A stretch of 64,000 nt of DNA from Lumnitzera littorea (taxonomy: Eukaryota > Streptophyta > Magnoliopsida > Myrtales > Combretaceae). The notes beneath the pieces are model-generated. The model was given only the letters and a program-made list of their open reading frames with translations. It did not search any database and had not been told where the DNA came from. Both the position numbers and the translations under genes were made by a program. Within the stretch, counting starts at the first letter, position 1. The number at the start of each line of letters is the position of its first letter. Below, in pieces: positions 13,780 through 24,571 of the stretch. The stretch covers positions 75,505,443 to 75,569,442 of the forward strand of contig JAMXBB010000004.1 in assembly GCA_024138015.1 (NCBI GenBank). The letters run 5' to 3'.

Positions 13780-14150
13780 CGAATAAGCTAATTTATCGGA
13801 TGAATCCTGAGTAAGCTTTTGAACTCCAATGTCAAGTCAATGAGTTGCTAGAGAGAGGTTATGCAGGAGAGAGTCTCGGCCTTTGTACTATGCATGTACT
13901 TCTAGTGCCGAAGAAGGATGGAACCTGGCGGATGTGTGTTGACAGCTAAGCCGTAAACAAGATCATGATCAAATACAGATATCCAATCCCGAAGCTAGAA
14001 GACATGTTGGATGAACTGAGTGGAGCCAAGATTTTTAGCAAGATTGATCTCAAGTCTGGCTACCATCAAATTTGCATGAGGACAGGAGACGAGTGGAATA
14101 CTCTACTCAAGACTCGACATGGACTTTACGAGTGGATAGTCATACCCTCT
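13780..14150 (+). pseudogene. Element A reverse transcriptase fragment
   Basis: The N-terminal third of a gypsy reverse transcriptase. IKYRYPIPKLEDMLDELSG is followed by FSKIDLKSGYHQI, the first catalytic Asp motif, then HGLYEWIVIP. The domain stops abruptly where FGLSNAP would be expected. The YxDD motif and everything after it are missing. Confidence 0.88.
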
Positions 14151-14197
14151 AGCCTTGTTTGTTCTTAGTTATAGTTCACAACATCTTAAAATCAAAA
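14151..14197 (+). repeat. LTR-end plus primer-site patch at the pol deletion junction
   Basis: These 47 bases align with 11637-11684, that is the last about 33 bp of the 5' LTR plus the first about 15 bp of the leader with the primer site. The patch sits between the broken reverse transcriptase and the integrase remnant and keeps the LTR-terminal CA that the 5' LTR has lost. Confidence 0.75.
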
Positions 14198-14888
14198 ACC
14201 CAAAGTTCTTAAGCCATTTCTAGAGAACCTTGTAGTGTCAGCTGGGAACCAAATTACTCTTCAATATCTCATGTCACCCCCAAACTAACGACCAAATAGA
14301 GGTAGTTAATCGTACTTTGGGGTCACTACTCCGAGCTGTAGTAGGCAAGAACTTAGCTGATTGGGATGTCTGCCTACTAATGGTCAAGTTCACCTATAAC
14401 CGAACCGTACATGATATTACTAAGCAGACTCCCTTCGAGGTGGTCTATGGATTCAATTCCGAGTTACCTCTCGACCACAGCCCTATACCAGCACCCGCGT
14501 AAGAGGACCCTGATGCCTTAGCCAGAATACAATCTCTTCAACACATCTATAACAAGGTCACTCGACACATCGACTAAGCTGCTAGAAGAATGCGAGAAAA
14601 GACCAAAGGTAGGTCAGCCAAACAATTTCAGTTAGGAGACTTGGTATGGCTATACTTCAGCAAGGAACGATTCTCGAACAAGAGGAAGAACAAATTATCT
14701 GCAAGAGCGAAAGGACCTTTTAGAATCCTCTACAAAATTAGTGACAACGCCTACAGGTTTGAACTGCCTGAAGACTATGGGGTTTTCGACGCCTTCAACA
14801 TTGCCGGCCTGAATCTATATCACCTTAATAGAGAACTGAGCGAACACCATTCGGATTTGATCTCAAATTTAAAACAACTTGGAAGGAA
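14198..14888 (+). pseudogene. Element A integrase C-terminal remnant
   Basis: It begins in the integrase core near PKFLSHF and CHPQTND, then NRTLGSLLRAVVGKNLADWD and FEVVYGFNSELPLD. From 14590 an open frame gives the C-terminal DNA-binding part (FQLGDLVWL, ARAKGPFRIL). It runs through FNIAGLNLYHLN and DLISNLKQLG into the 3' LTR. I see no classical chromodomain. The purine-rich GGAAGGAA just before the LTR would be the polypurine tract. Confidence 0.87.
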
Positions 14889-15749
14889 TGATGGGAATCA
14901 AGCTACAAGACCTCTAACCCGCAACCTAGCCTGAGGACTAGAGGGGCTGGCACGGTAAATCTTTATGTCCCAACCAACCCCTGTCGAGGCCGAGTACTTT
15001 CTTATTGAGTCGCCTTTAATGCTGTACCGTATGACCGCCCATTGTTCTGTGGTATGCTGAGTTAATGATTACTTTCTAATGCCAAGCCAACCAATCACTC
15101 GACATCATCATTGCCAAGAAGCCGAAAGATAGAGGATTCGGACTGACTAAGTCATCCTTGCTTGGACAAGCCCATTTATCCGTACTTTTTGTCCACATCT
15201 CCTAACAACCTTACCAATGCAACATCGATACGTGTACAGTATCATATGTAGAATATGTAGCACCAATGATTGTTTTCCTTATATATTCATTTTTACCCTT
15301 TTGTATCGTATACATTGCTTCTTTAGGAAATATCCTTATTGTCTTTTCCCTTTTAGGCAAGTTGCCCTAACTTACAAGTATAAATACCCTTGTACTTATA
15401 GCTATAACAGATCAGATTACCTTCAATACACTTAAGTACTTTCTTCCTTGCATAAATACTGTTTATTTACTCTCAACATCACTTTTATCAATTCCCTTAA
15501 GCAAGGTTAGGTGGCGAGTAACCTTATTGGACCAATTTGTACGTCATATCGAATTATGTCGTGAGTTCTTGGAAGTTCCATTAGTGTGTCATATTTTCTG
15601 AAGCTATTTGTAGGTTTTGCTTACTATTTCATTCGTTATTTTTTTTTTTATCCTTTTGTACCTTTCCCCATTAACCCTTTTCGAGCTTTCTGCAAGCTTA
15701 GACCTATTCAGCGACTAGCTTTGTCTATTCTTGATCACAATTCGCAACA
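14889..15749 (+). repeat. Element A 3' LTR
   Basis: It starts TGATGGGAATCAAGC, ends CGCAACA and is followed at once by the target duplication CCAAG. Confidence 0.92.
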
Positions 15750-16514
15750 CCAAGCTTTCTTGCTTTAATTTCACTAAAAACTTAAGCCTTAAGATGAACA
15801 AACCTGCAAAGAACACTTTTCTAACTTTTGATTGAAATTGAGCCAATTTAACACGAAACTAAGTGAAACCAAAACATGGGCTTTACTTTTGGATGAGAAT
15901 AGAATGTTTCACTAATTTGTCTCGCATTGATTTACTCTATAGTGAGAGAAATTGAAGAGAGAGAGTGAATGCTGCAAGATTAATCATAGAGTGACAAAGT
16001 AAGCAATGCATTCAATTGTAATGCTTGAAATGCTAATGAGTGTCTTGAATGCATAAAGGAGGCCTTTGTTTATGGTGTTAGGTTGTTAGTGTAGGCTAAG
16101 AAATTTCCATGTATGAAAAAGATCAAATCTTAGTGTATTAATGGAGTTTGGGCTTGTTTTTAAATTTTTTCTTATTCTAGCCCAAATTAATCATAATTTC
16201 ATGGAAGATTTGGGGAAATAATGGCTTATCTTAGTTGTGGGGGAAGTGGTTTCTCGTTTTGCATCAGGTTATCATGGATTATTGTAAAGAAAAAACCCGC
16301 ATTTGCTTAATTTGTTCATAGTGTACTAAATGGGTATTTAATAGACACCCGATTTTGTTATTTTTGTTTCTCTCATTTTTTTTAATAATAATTCAAAATC
16401 TTGATCTTTTCAAATAAGAGACTTCTTGAACTTTCAAGTCCATATTTTTGCAGACTTTTTAGTAACCAAAAAATAGGTAAAATCAGATTAAAAATACTTG
16501 GGTAGAAGTTGCCA

Positions 16515-16522
16515 TTTTTATA
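16515..16522 (-). promoter_or_regulatory. TATA-like box of family D LTR copy 1
   Basis: The minus strand reads TATAAAAATGG here, in the middle of the LTR. It lies about 160 bp downstream (in the minus direction) of a palindromic motif cluster. Function is inferred from position only. Confidence 0.35.
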
Positions 16523-16607
16523 GCAAAGAAGCTTAAAAAGCTTCTATTCATTTGAGTATCAAGGAGCGAGGAAAAAAATGGGATTTGACTGGGTCAACTT
16601 TAGCGCC

Positions 16608-16765
16608 ATGTGTCACTATATGGTTTGACTAAGTAGCACCTGTACGGTAGCCACGCTAAAACCACATAGTGACACCATAGCATGCCACGTGGCACTCCAT
16701 TATAGGTGTCATATGACACCCATACATGGTGACACATGTCACCTTCTCATGGTGACACGTATCGT
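16608..16765. promoter_or_regulatory. Cluster of palindromes and GTGACA motifs with a G-box
   Basis: TGCCACGTGGCA (16683-16694) is a perfect 12-bp palindrome containing the G-box CACGTG. GGTGTCATATGACACC (16705-16720) is a perfect 16-bp palindrome. GGTGAC and GTCACC form an inverted pair with a 4-bp spacer (16728-16743). Further GTGTCAC or GTGACAC copies lie near 16611, 16667 and 16751. The cluster is upstream of the minus-strand TATA-like box, so it may be an LTR enhancer. Confidence 0.5.
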
Positions 16766-18189
16766 CCTTCTATTCTTTCTTTTTTTTATTTCCCTTTTCC
16801 TTTTTTTTTTCTTTTTTTCTCTCTTGTTGAGTCTATGGGTCACCCATTTCCAATTCTTTTCTTCGTTTTTGTGACATACAAAATAAGACCTGATTAATTC
16901 CACAACTCTTAAAAACTCATACCTATGCTCTTCTAGAAATGTGGAGTCTAATAAATATATGCTTAAAATATTTTTAAAAATTATTCAATTTGATCAAATT
17001 AGGAACTTAGTTTTTACCTACATTCAGCTTTTATTAAAATTTTTAAATGGCTACAAAATATTTATTTTAACTTCGATTGGCTCGGTTTAAGGCCATAAAC
17101 TCCTAAAAATATGAATTTTTAAAATGAGTTGCTAAACTTGTGCCAGAAAAAACAATTTTCAATAAAAACTCATTTTTATCTGAGATTCTTAATTTGGTCA
17201 AATCGCATATATTTATTTTGACTCCAAAATCCGCTTTTGACCTTAGAAAATTGTTTTTATCCTAAACTAACCTAAATGGACCCCTATACGACACTTTTTA
17301 TGATTTTTCAACTTTTATATTTTTTTGGATTTTTCTACGTTTTCTTTTTTTTTTTCTCATTTTTTCTTTCTAAAATTTTTTATTTTTCAATTTTTATGCC
17401 TTTTCTTTATTTTTTATTATTTTTGGTATTTTCCTTTTTTGCCTTTTCCAAAAACTAAGAGATTCTAAATTAAAAATGAACTTAGGGAGAGGAAAAATAA
17501 GGTGTCTATAAATATGTAACATATCCAATTTCTTTATCAATAAAAACCTTCTTGAATTTTTGCTAAATGACTTCAAAAAGGTACAAAATTTAGACTTCAA
17601 ATAAATACCTAATATGTGTTTCACCAATAAAGAATATATATATAAAAATAAGATCTTCACTAAAAATAAATGTAATATAGAGAAAGCTGTCAGATTACGT
17701 GTACAAGATATTAATTCAAGAAAATAATATTTCTTCCAAATGGAACCAAGATTAAAGTTTTTGTGCACTAGGGTTTGGTTAAGGCTCTTTCAATGGTTTT
17801 ATAAGGATTAGGTAGGGGGATTTCAATCATTAGCTTTAGGTTCAATTTCATAGAATCATCTTGTTTATACTAAGGTCCCTCTTGACCTTTTTTTTTTATA
17901 ATTTTAGGTATTAGTTCAATTTTACAAATTAGATATGATAAATGGGCTAAGCCTGCCATGTCAGTATATAAATTTGATGTGGTATCTATTTTTCCACTTT
18001 TCTTTATGCATGTCTACAAAGATAAACATAGGCTGCCAACAATATATAAACGGTGGGCTCCATAATTATTTTAAGAGGTGTAAGTGCTAACTTTTGAAAA
18101 AATTAGGGGGTCGTGCAATATTAAGAGTTTTTAAGGGGCATCGACATAATTTACCCTAATAATAATATCCTTTTACAATATGTTATTAT

Positions 18190-18400
18190 AGCATAAGCGA
18201 TTTCGTGGTCAACCCTAGATCTCCTAAGTTCCTGTAAATAATATGCTTGAAAATTTAGCTCTAAGTTGTAGCATTTGACTTAAGCTCATGCGCTCCTAGC
18301 ATAAGCGATTCCAGAGTCAAACTTAGGTCTCTTAGGTTCTTAAAATCAATTCATTTTGAAATTTAGCTTTAACCTAGGCTTCTTCAATTACCTCATCAAT
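18190..18400 (+). repeat. Two-copy direct repeat, about 108 bp
   Basis: AGCATAAGCGATT begins at 18190 and again at 18298. Both copies continue with GTCAA..CTTAGGTCT-like and AAATTTAGCT blocks. The repeat lies just outside the TIR element and at the left edge of the tandem region. Confidence 0.6.
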
Positions 18401-19259
18401 TGTAGGTATGGTTAAGACTTCTCCAACATAGGTTGCTGAAGCTAATCACCATAAGTGATATGCTAGCTCATGTTAGTGGATGAGTACCTATGATTTCGTC
18501 TTCTCACGATAATTGGGTCGATAAGGTCTTTTAAAGATATCCCTTCTAGATGAACACTAAAGTCAAGGACTACATATGCCTATATTTGTAGTGGGTTATT
18601 ATTAGTTCATCATCTGATAGGTTAATCCTATACTTAAAACATAAGAGCATGCAAGCTTGGTACTCTACTTTAAGAATGAATGAAAGACTATCTCTCTTAC
18701 TTGATTCACTATTCTAAAGCATATAATCTCTAGTTAGAACTCAACTTCGAGTTACAACATAAGGCTCATACTTTAGCTAATGCATGGTGTTACTCAATAA
18801 GGATTGGGATAAGCTTAACATTGTCTTTGCATCCTAAATTGATGCTACGTTAACCAAGCCTTCAAGTTTTTTTTTTTTTTTTTTTATCAACAGTTGACAA
18901 TATAACAACACCTTGTTGCACCTAAGTAATACTTACGCTTCGAGCATATAAACGTTGGATGACATTACATTTATAGCTCCATTAGGTATGAAGTTTACTC
19001 CACACGTCTTCATTAGCATTAATTGACATATTAGCACCTAGAGGAGGTAGATAACAGCCAACATTGATCATCAATCTTAAGCCTTATATTCGTATGAGTA
19101 TTAATCTTTCATTAATTAATGGTACATCATTGTAAGGTAAGGTGGGAACTCATCATACAATGAGTTCATCGGAGTCATTTTGACTCTCTTAAAAGTAGTT
19201 GTTAACTTAAAACAATAATATCATAACCAAGTAATTAGATAGTGCATTCATTGAATTTG

Positions 19260-20130
19260 CTTGAACTCCTTTAAGGTTGATTGCATGCTCGAATAGGATA
19301 GGAGTACAATCAATAATGGGACGAAGTTATTGGAGTGACCTCGACTGCATAAGCAGCTTTGTGATTACAAGCATTATGGTCATGACCAAGAAGTCATTTG
19401 ATGGATTTAATGGAGTCGCTTCAACTCTTAGAGATTATTTAAACTCTCGAGGTGATTGATATTATAATCAAGTTTACATAGAGTTAGCTCAGTTACAGTC
19501 ACTTCAATCTTGGTGATCATAAAAGTATATTGATCAAGGGTGAGACTGCTTCAATCATCTCCTTTCAAAGATACATCTTTTAAGTCAATAACTGAGATGG
19601 TATGCTTAAGTAGCACTAAACAACTATAAGATGGTCACTTCAACTGTTAGTAAAAGAAGATCGCTTTGATCTCTTAGTTAGATGGAAATTATTTTGATAT
19701 TCAGATAACGTGGTATTACAACTGCTAAGTTGCTACAGGATCATTTTAATCTTCTACAGCTAAGACTACTTCAATCTTTTAGACATCGCCTGCTGCATAC
19801 TTAACAACAAATGTTATTAGTAAGTGATGACAACTATTGTGATGCAACAGCTTCGATCATGTATGGATGAGATCACTTCAATCTCATTTTTTAGGAAGGC
19901 GTTATAGCTAATAAGCCTACTATGGAATCGCTTCAAATTGTCATAGTTAAGATCACTTCGGCTTATGAATGATGTTGCAGAAATAGGCACCACTTATCAC
20001 ATACTCAAGAGCAAATACTTATACTAAGTGGCAATAGCTACAATGACACGATCGCTTCGATAATTTACTAATCAGATGACTTTTGACCTCAATCCTGTAG
20101 AAATATGTTATGGTTATGAAGCTTACTATG
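19260..20130 (+). repeat. Degenerate tandem array, period about 205 bp, left part
   Basis: Corresponding anchors (TATTACAACTGCTAAG-like) lie near 19714, 19900 and 20106, spaced 186 and 206 bp. Inside each unit a short motif close to GATCACTTCAATC recurs every few tens of bases. The array is interrupted at 20131 by a family D LTR and resumes near 22115. Confidence 0.6.
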
Positions 20131-20884
20131 TGTTGAGCCTATTTTTCGATTTCTTTTATTTAAAATTGATTTCCTCATTTCCGATTAATACTAAACCATA
20201 ACCCATTTAATATTAATCCTCGACTAAAAAAATTAGGAAATTCCGGTTTTTTATTTAGAAAAATTTTTAGAGTTGCCACTCGACCGAAATTGGGAAAAAA
20301 GAAAAAACCGTAACCAATTGGGTAGATTAATCACGATTTGGCTACCAGTCTTTGATTTCAATTTTAAATGAAGAATCAGAGGGTTCCAAGTTCGAAGGCT
20401 AACTTATTCAACCCTCAACGGGTACCACTATCTATTTGCCAAAATTAAGATTATTCTTCTAACTATAATAATTAAAATAAATAAATAAATAAAATCAAAA
20501 GAAAAAAGAATCTAAGTTTCTACATATTTTATTGTTACCCCGAAGGTGTCTACGTACCCGCTAGCCGGGATCAAACGATCGTAATTCTTTCCGAAAACTT
20601 TAATATATTGGTTCTTTTTTAAAAAAAAAAAATGATTGGTTGAATTTGCGTTTTTATTGACCATTTTATTTTTATTAAGAAAAATCCCTACATGTCTAAT
20701 TTTTATTCCTAATTACAAAAAAAAAAAAAACCTGAAAACCTAATTTTGAAAAGTCCCAAATTAAGATTTTTATTTTAAAACAATTAAGTGATATTTTTTT
20801 TTATTTTCGAGAAAAACCTTAAAGACTTAAAAATGCAATTTTTATGAAATATGCAATACTTTATATGATGAATCTTTTATATAG

Positions 20885-21331
20885 AAAAGATGCTTAAAAC
20901 ATAAAAAAGAAAAAAAAAATCCTAATCATGGAAAAGATGCCTAAGGATAGAAAAGATGTCTAAAACATAAAAAAGATATATAAACCATGAAAAAGATGTT
21001 TAAACCATAGAAAAATATATAAATTATGAAAAAAAATGTTTAAATTATGGAAAAAAGTCTAACCAAAGAAAAGATGTCTAAACTGTAGAAAAGATGTCTA
21101 AATTATGAAAAAAATGTTTAAATCATAGAAAAAAAATCTAAATTATAGAAAATAAACCTAATAATGGAAAAAATATATAAACTATAGAAAAGAAGTTTAA
21201 ATTATGGAAAAGATGTCTAACCATAGAAAAAATGCTCAAACCATAGAAAAGAAACCTTAACTATAGAAAAGACATCTAAACTATAAAAAACAAGCCTAAA
21301 CTATGGAAAAGATGTCTCGCCATAAAAAAGA
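20885..21331. repeat. Degenerate minisatellite, about 20-bp unit
   Basis: About twenty variants of a unit close to TAAACTATAGAAAAGATGTC follow each other with point changes and small length shifts. It lies inside family D LTR copy 2. Confidence 0.8.
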
Positions 21332-21828
21332 AGTCAATTAAAGATCTTTTTTTATGAACATCAAAATGATTTTTTCATCTAGAAAACCCTAACATGCCTA
21401 ATGCAATTTTTCTAAATTAATATAATATGTAAAGAACAAGATTTTATAAAAATGTTATTTTGAAAATATGAAATTTAAAACTAAAAAAACTAAAATTTAA
21501 CTTAACACATAATAACTAAACATTAATACTATAACTAATTACTAACAATTAAAGACATGATAGAAATAAAAAAAAATTAAAACAAAATTTAAAAATAACT
21601 ACATATATACTAAGTGAGATAAAAATAAATAAATAAGACAAGCTATAGACAATAATAAAAAACTACTATTATGTACCTGCAAGGCAAAGCACGCAAAGCT
21701 GATGAAAGAAAACATATTAGATCCCTAGTCCTATCGCGAGCACAACTATAGAATTGATCTAAGGAGTCGGTTCGAGCGTGTTTTTAACAAATGTGTAATT
21801 GTTCTCTTTGACTCGCACCATGTAACCC

Positions 21829-21837
21829 CTATTTATA
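21829..21837 (-). promoter_or_regulatory. TATA box of family D LTR copy 2
   Basis: The minus strand reads TATAAATAGGGG, an excellent plant TATA box, followed by a mixed-sequence stretch suitable for a transcript start. It sets the LTR orientation as minus. Confidence 0.5.
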
Positions 21838-22113
21838 AAACTCAAAAACAAATCTTTTGAATCGAATCGATAAAGATCTAAAATAGATTTGAATCTTACA
21901 AATCTTGATTTTATTAGATTTAACGTCATTGTATCATATTTGCTTTTTTTTTTCGACAACTATTTAGTCAAGATTCCATCAAATTAATTTTTTCGAATTT
22001 TTTCCTTTTTAGTTTTTTTCAACAATTTTCTATTTTTTTGTCTTTTTTATCATTTTTCAATTTTTTTTTTATTTTCTAAATTACAACCCTAAAAAAAAAA
22101 TTATAACTATTAT

Positions 22114-22620
22114 GGGCAAGGGGGCATTACGATTGCTAATCTTGCTGTGGGATCGCTTTAACCTATCATAATTGAAATCGCTTCGATCTCATGAATAATG
22201 TCATAGAATAAGTATTACACCTACTATGTCAAGGACAAATGCCTCCATCGAATGACTACAGCTACTATGAATTAACCGCTTTGATCTTTGATGGATGAGG
22301 TCGCTTCAACCTCAAATCTATAGATAAGCATTACGACTGCTAAGCTTATTGTGGGATCACTTCAATCGATCATGGTTGAGATTGCTTTGATCTCATGAAC
22401 AATATTGCAAAATGGGCATTATGTTGGCTATATACTTAGTGACAAATGCCTTTATTGAAAGATTGTAGCTACCATGATATAATTGCATCAATCATTCATA
22501 GATGAGTTTGCTTTAACCTTGACTATATGGATAGGTGTTACAGCTGCTAAACCTATTATAGGACTACTTCAATCATCACAACTGAGATCACTTTGATCTC
22601 ATAAATAAGGAACACCACTT
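22114..22620 (+). repeat. Degenerate tandem array, period about 205 bp, right part
   Basis: Anchors like CATTACGACTGCTAAGC lie at 22125, 22329 and 22536 (spacing 204 and 207). Each is followed by GGGATCACTTCAATC-like motifs and GATCTCATGAA. Continuation of the array at 19260-20130. Confidence 0.65.
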
Positions 22621-22945
22621 GATGATGTTGGCTAAATTTGTTTACTTTTTATAAGGAGTGACGGTCTTGTTGGCTACACTAATTAGGCATCAATGTTAGT
22701 TACACCCGTCTTCTTTTAAAAGGATGGTCCATAAGGGGTACAAAGCGGTGTAACATACATCTTGAGTTGCTTATGATGTACCATAGCATGTGTAAAGCAA
22801 ACATTATCGACTTAAAGAATTTTCTCGTATACAATGTACTTAGAGAATGTTTTAGGTAAGTCTTTACCTCTTTTGCTACTTTAGATATTAAGTCAATTGG
22901 AGTTAAGAGCAACAATGGCTGCAGTCCATTATTGTAGTCCTTCTT

Positions 22946-23918
22946 TAATACGCCACATCAAGGGCTAATAAGGGCAACAATGTTAGGATGGGTCCAAGCT
23001 TGCAAAAAGCTTGGAAATGAAGATGGGAAGAGAAATGTACGAACAACAATGAAAGTAAAATAAGTAAAATCCACGATCAACTTCAAGGATATGACATACT
23101 AAGGAACTACCAAGACTTACGACTTAACTCAATATGAATGCATGAGTTGGTATAGTGAGAGTACTGACCACCTAGCCATATTTAAGGGTTAGGATAAGAG
23201 TAGAAGAAGGAAGTAAGCACACTTAGCTCATAAAAAGGGGAAGTATATTCAATATTTGATGTATATGTGATGTTGCTACCTTTGCAATAGGTATTTATAC
23301 CTAAAATATTAAGGCAACAACTATAAATGGAAATGACTAAAAATGGAAAAGTCCTAAAGAAGTAATGTACAAAGAATGGAAAAGGGCATAAAGAGAAAAT
23401 CAAGAAAAACATTCATCTTGTATGGAAATTCTATCATATAATTGCTTGGATATGTAACTCTCTATAGATGGGTGACTTTTCTAGCAAAACTAGACAAACT
23501 ATACAATTAGGTTGGTGACTACCGAGCTAAGGTGCTGAGTAGGCCAAGGAGTCCTTCTAAGAAGTCGTAGGGATGGATGTGCATTAGGGGTCTTCAGTAC
23601 TAATATTGTTGAGTTGGAGGTTGGCTCGATCAAGACCAAGCAAATGTTTGAGGGGTTGAACTGTCAAAGCAGTTCTTTTTCAGGTCGATTGTATAGTTGT
23701 TCAGGTGGATTAAGCTACTATCTGAGTACATCCCTAGTCGGTAATTGGAGACTATGGATAAATATAAGAGGATTTGGCTTGGACAAGGCATTAGGTTAAT
23801 AGACTATAGTAGCTTAGACTTATTGGCTGTAGGGTGAAAAGAGAGAACCGAGCTTGCCATGCCTTCCATTCCTCGGGCTTAGGCTTGGGTCAAAGGTTTG
23901 GTGGTCTGATTCTTATAA
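22946..23918 (-). repeat. Element C 3' LTR
   Basis: It aligns with 39084-39999; the blocks AAGCTTGGAAA, GAACAACAATGAAAGTAAAA and CTAAAATATTAAGGCAACAA are shared. Inward on the minus strand the coding end PNLNQLRW and a purine run precede it, as in elements A and B. Confidence 0.9.
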
Positions 23919-24571
23919 TCCCATCTAAGTTGATTGCGATTTGGGATGAAGTCCGATTAGTCCTCACCTAAGCCTCCTTCGGATTGGTAAGGATTGAGGT
24001 TGGGAACATTGAACACATGGATACTCTAAAGTCCTCTTACAGCTCTAATTGGTAAGCGTTGTCATTAATCTTCCAAAAGATCTTAAAAGGGTCCATAAGC
24101 TTTAGCAGATAACTTGCTCTTCCTCTTGTTTGGAAATCTTTCCTTACTCAAGTGTAGCTACGTTTGGTCATTGGGCTAAAACTGCTTGGTTTTCCTTCAT
24201 TTGCCTTTCTCCTTTAGTTTTCTAGTAGCTCAGTCAATGTACTAGGCCACTTGTTAGTAGATTTGCTGGAGGGATTGAGCTTTGGTCCATACTTCTAGAT
24301 CTTCTTGATTAGTGGGCGGCATCGGGGTATGATCGAAGGATAATTCGGGGTTAAAACCATATAAGACCTCAAATGGGGCGTGCCTAGTGGTAGCATGCAC
24401 TGTCCTGTTATAAGTAAATTCAACCATAGGCAGGCAAACGTCCTAATTAGCTAAGTTCTTTCTTACCGTAGCTCGAAACAGTAATTTTAGGGTGCAGTTG
24501 ACCACCTTTGTTTGGCCGTCGGTTTAGAGATAACAAGAGGTATTGAACAGTAGTTTAGTTCCCATCCGACA
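23919..24571 (-). pseudogene. Element C integrase, C-terminal segment
   Basis: The minus strand begins with MGTKLLFNTS-like sequence just inside the insertion point, then TDGQTKVVN, RATVRKNLAN and FEVLYGFNPEL. This is the same integrase region as in elements A and B. The remaining part to the LTR is badly frameshifted. Nonfunctional. Confidence 0.85.

Larger units (their letters stand above)
10809..15749 (+). mobile_element. Ty3/gypsy element A, paired LTRs, large pol deletion
   Basis: A complete but dead LTR retrotransposon inserted in the family D LTR. Both LTRs are 861 bp and start TGATGGGAATCAAGC. The perfect target duplication CCAAG lies at 10804-10808 and 15750-15754. The 3.2-kb interior keeps gag, protease, the first part of reverse transcriptase and the integrase C-terminal part in gypsy order. 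The rest of reverse transcriptase, RNase H and most of integrase are deleted. Many in-frame stops are present. It is closely related in sequence to elements B and C in this window. Confidence 0.93.
4752..17510 (-). mobile_element. Family D solo LTR (interrupted), inside the TIR element
   Basis: A 5-bp direct repeat AATAT flanks the unit (4747-4751 and 17511-17515). Read on the minus strand it begins TATAGACACC and ends AGCTTGATA, decayed from TG...CA. The left part matches the family D copy at 20131, including the GCCACT core now split by the solo LTR at 4893. After removing the two nested elements about 3.19 kb remain, with no coding region, so it is probably a solo LTR. A minus-strand TATA-like TATAAAAA at 16515-16522, with palindromic motifs upstream of it, supports the minus orientation. 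The family assignment is by repeat matching and could be wrong for the right half. Confidence 0.6.
4547..18156. mobile_element. Mutator-like TIR element, host of a nested stack
   Basis: The left end GAGTAAATTACA (4547) and the right end, which reads GGGTAAATTATG in reverse complement (18156), begin inverted repeats about 105 bp long. They share blocks such as CTAATTTT, ACACCTCT and AAAATAATTATGG. The 9-bp TAATAATAA lies immediately outside both ends (4538-4546 and 18157-18165), the target duplication length of Mutator-like elements. Subtracting the family D LTR and its nested insertions leaves about 846 bp (4547-4751 plus 17516-18156) with no transposase, so it was non-autonomous. Caveat: the target is a simple AAT repeat, which weakens the duplication as evidence. 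The inverted repeats do not depend on it. Confidence 0.7.
20131..22113 (-). mobile_element. Family D LTR, copy 2, inside the tandem array
   Basis: The left end TGTTGAGCC (end of the LTR in minus orientation) is sharp against the array. The first 270 bp match 880-1166 in reverse complement. It contains the GAGTTGCCACT core, a minisatellite at 20885-21331 and a good minus-strand TATA box at 21829-21837. The right boundary is uncertain because no clean target duplication is visible, and the distance from TATA to right end is much shorter than in copy 1. No coding region is seen. Confidence 0.6.

Noticed and set aside
17276..17768. Phe-rich + frame and a 124-codon minus frame
   Set aside because: Low-complexity T-rich and A-rich sequence inside the decayed D LTR and TIR element; no recognisable protein.
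20131..22113. CRISPR-like interpretation of the 20-bp repeats
   Set aside because: Repeats are contiguous with no unique spacers, lie in plant LTR sequence, and have no cas-like genes; it is a minisatellite.
23182..23412. 76-codon minus frame with hydrophobic start
   Set aside because: Located inside the 3' LTR of element C; the other LTR does not keep the same open frame.
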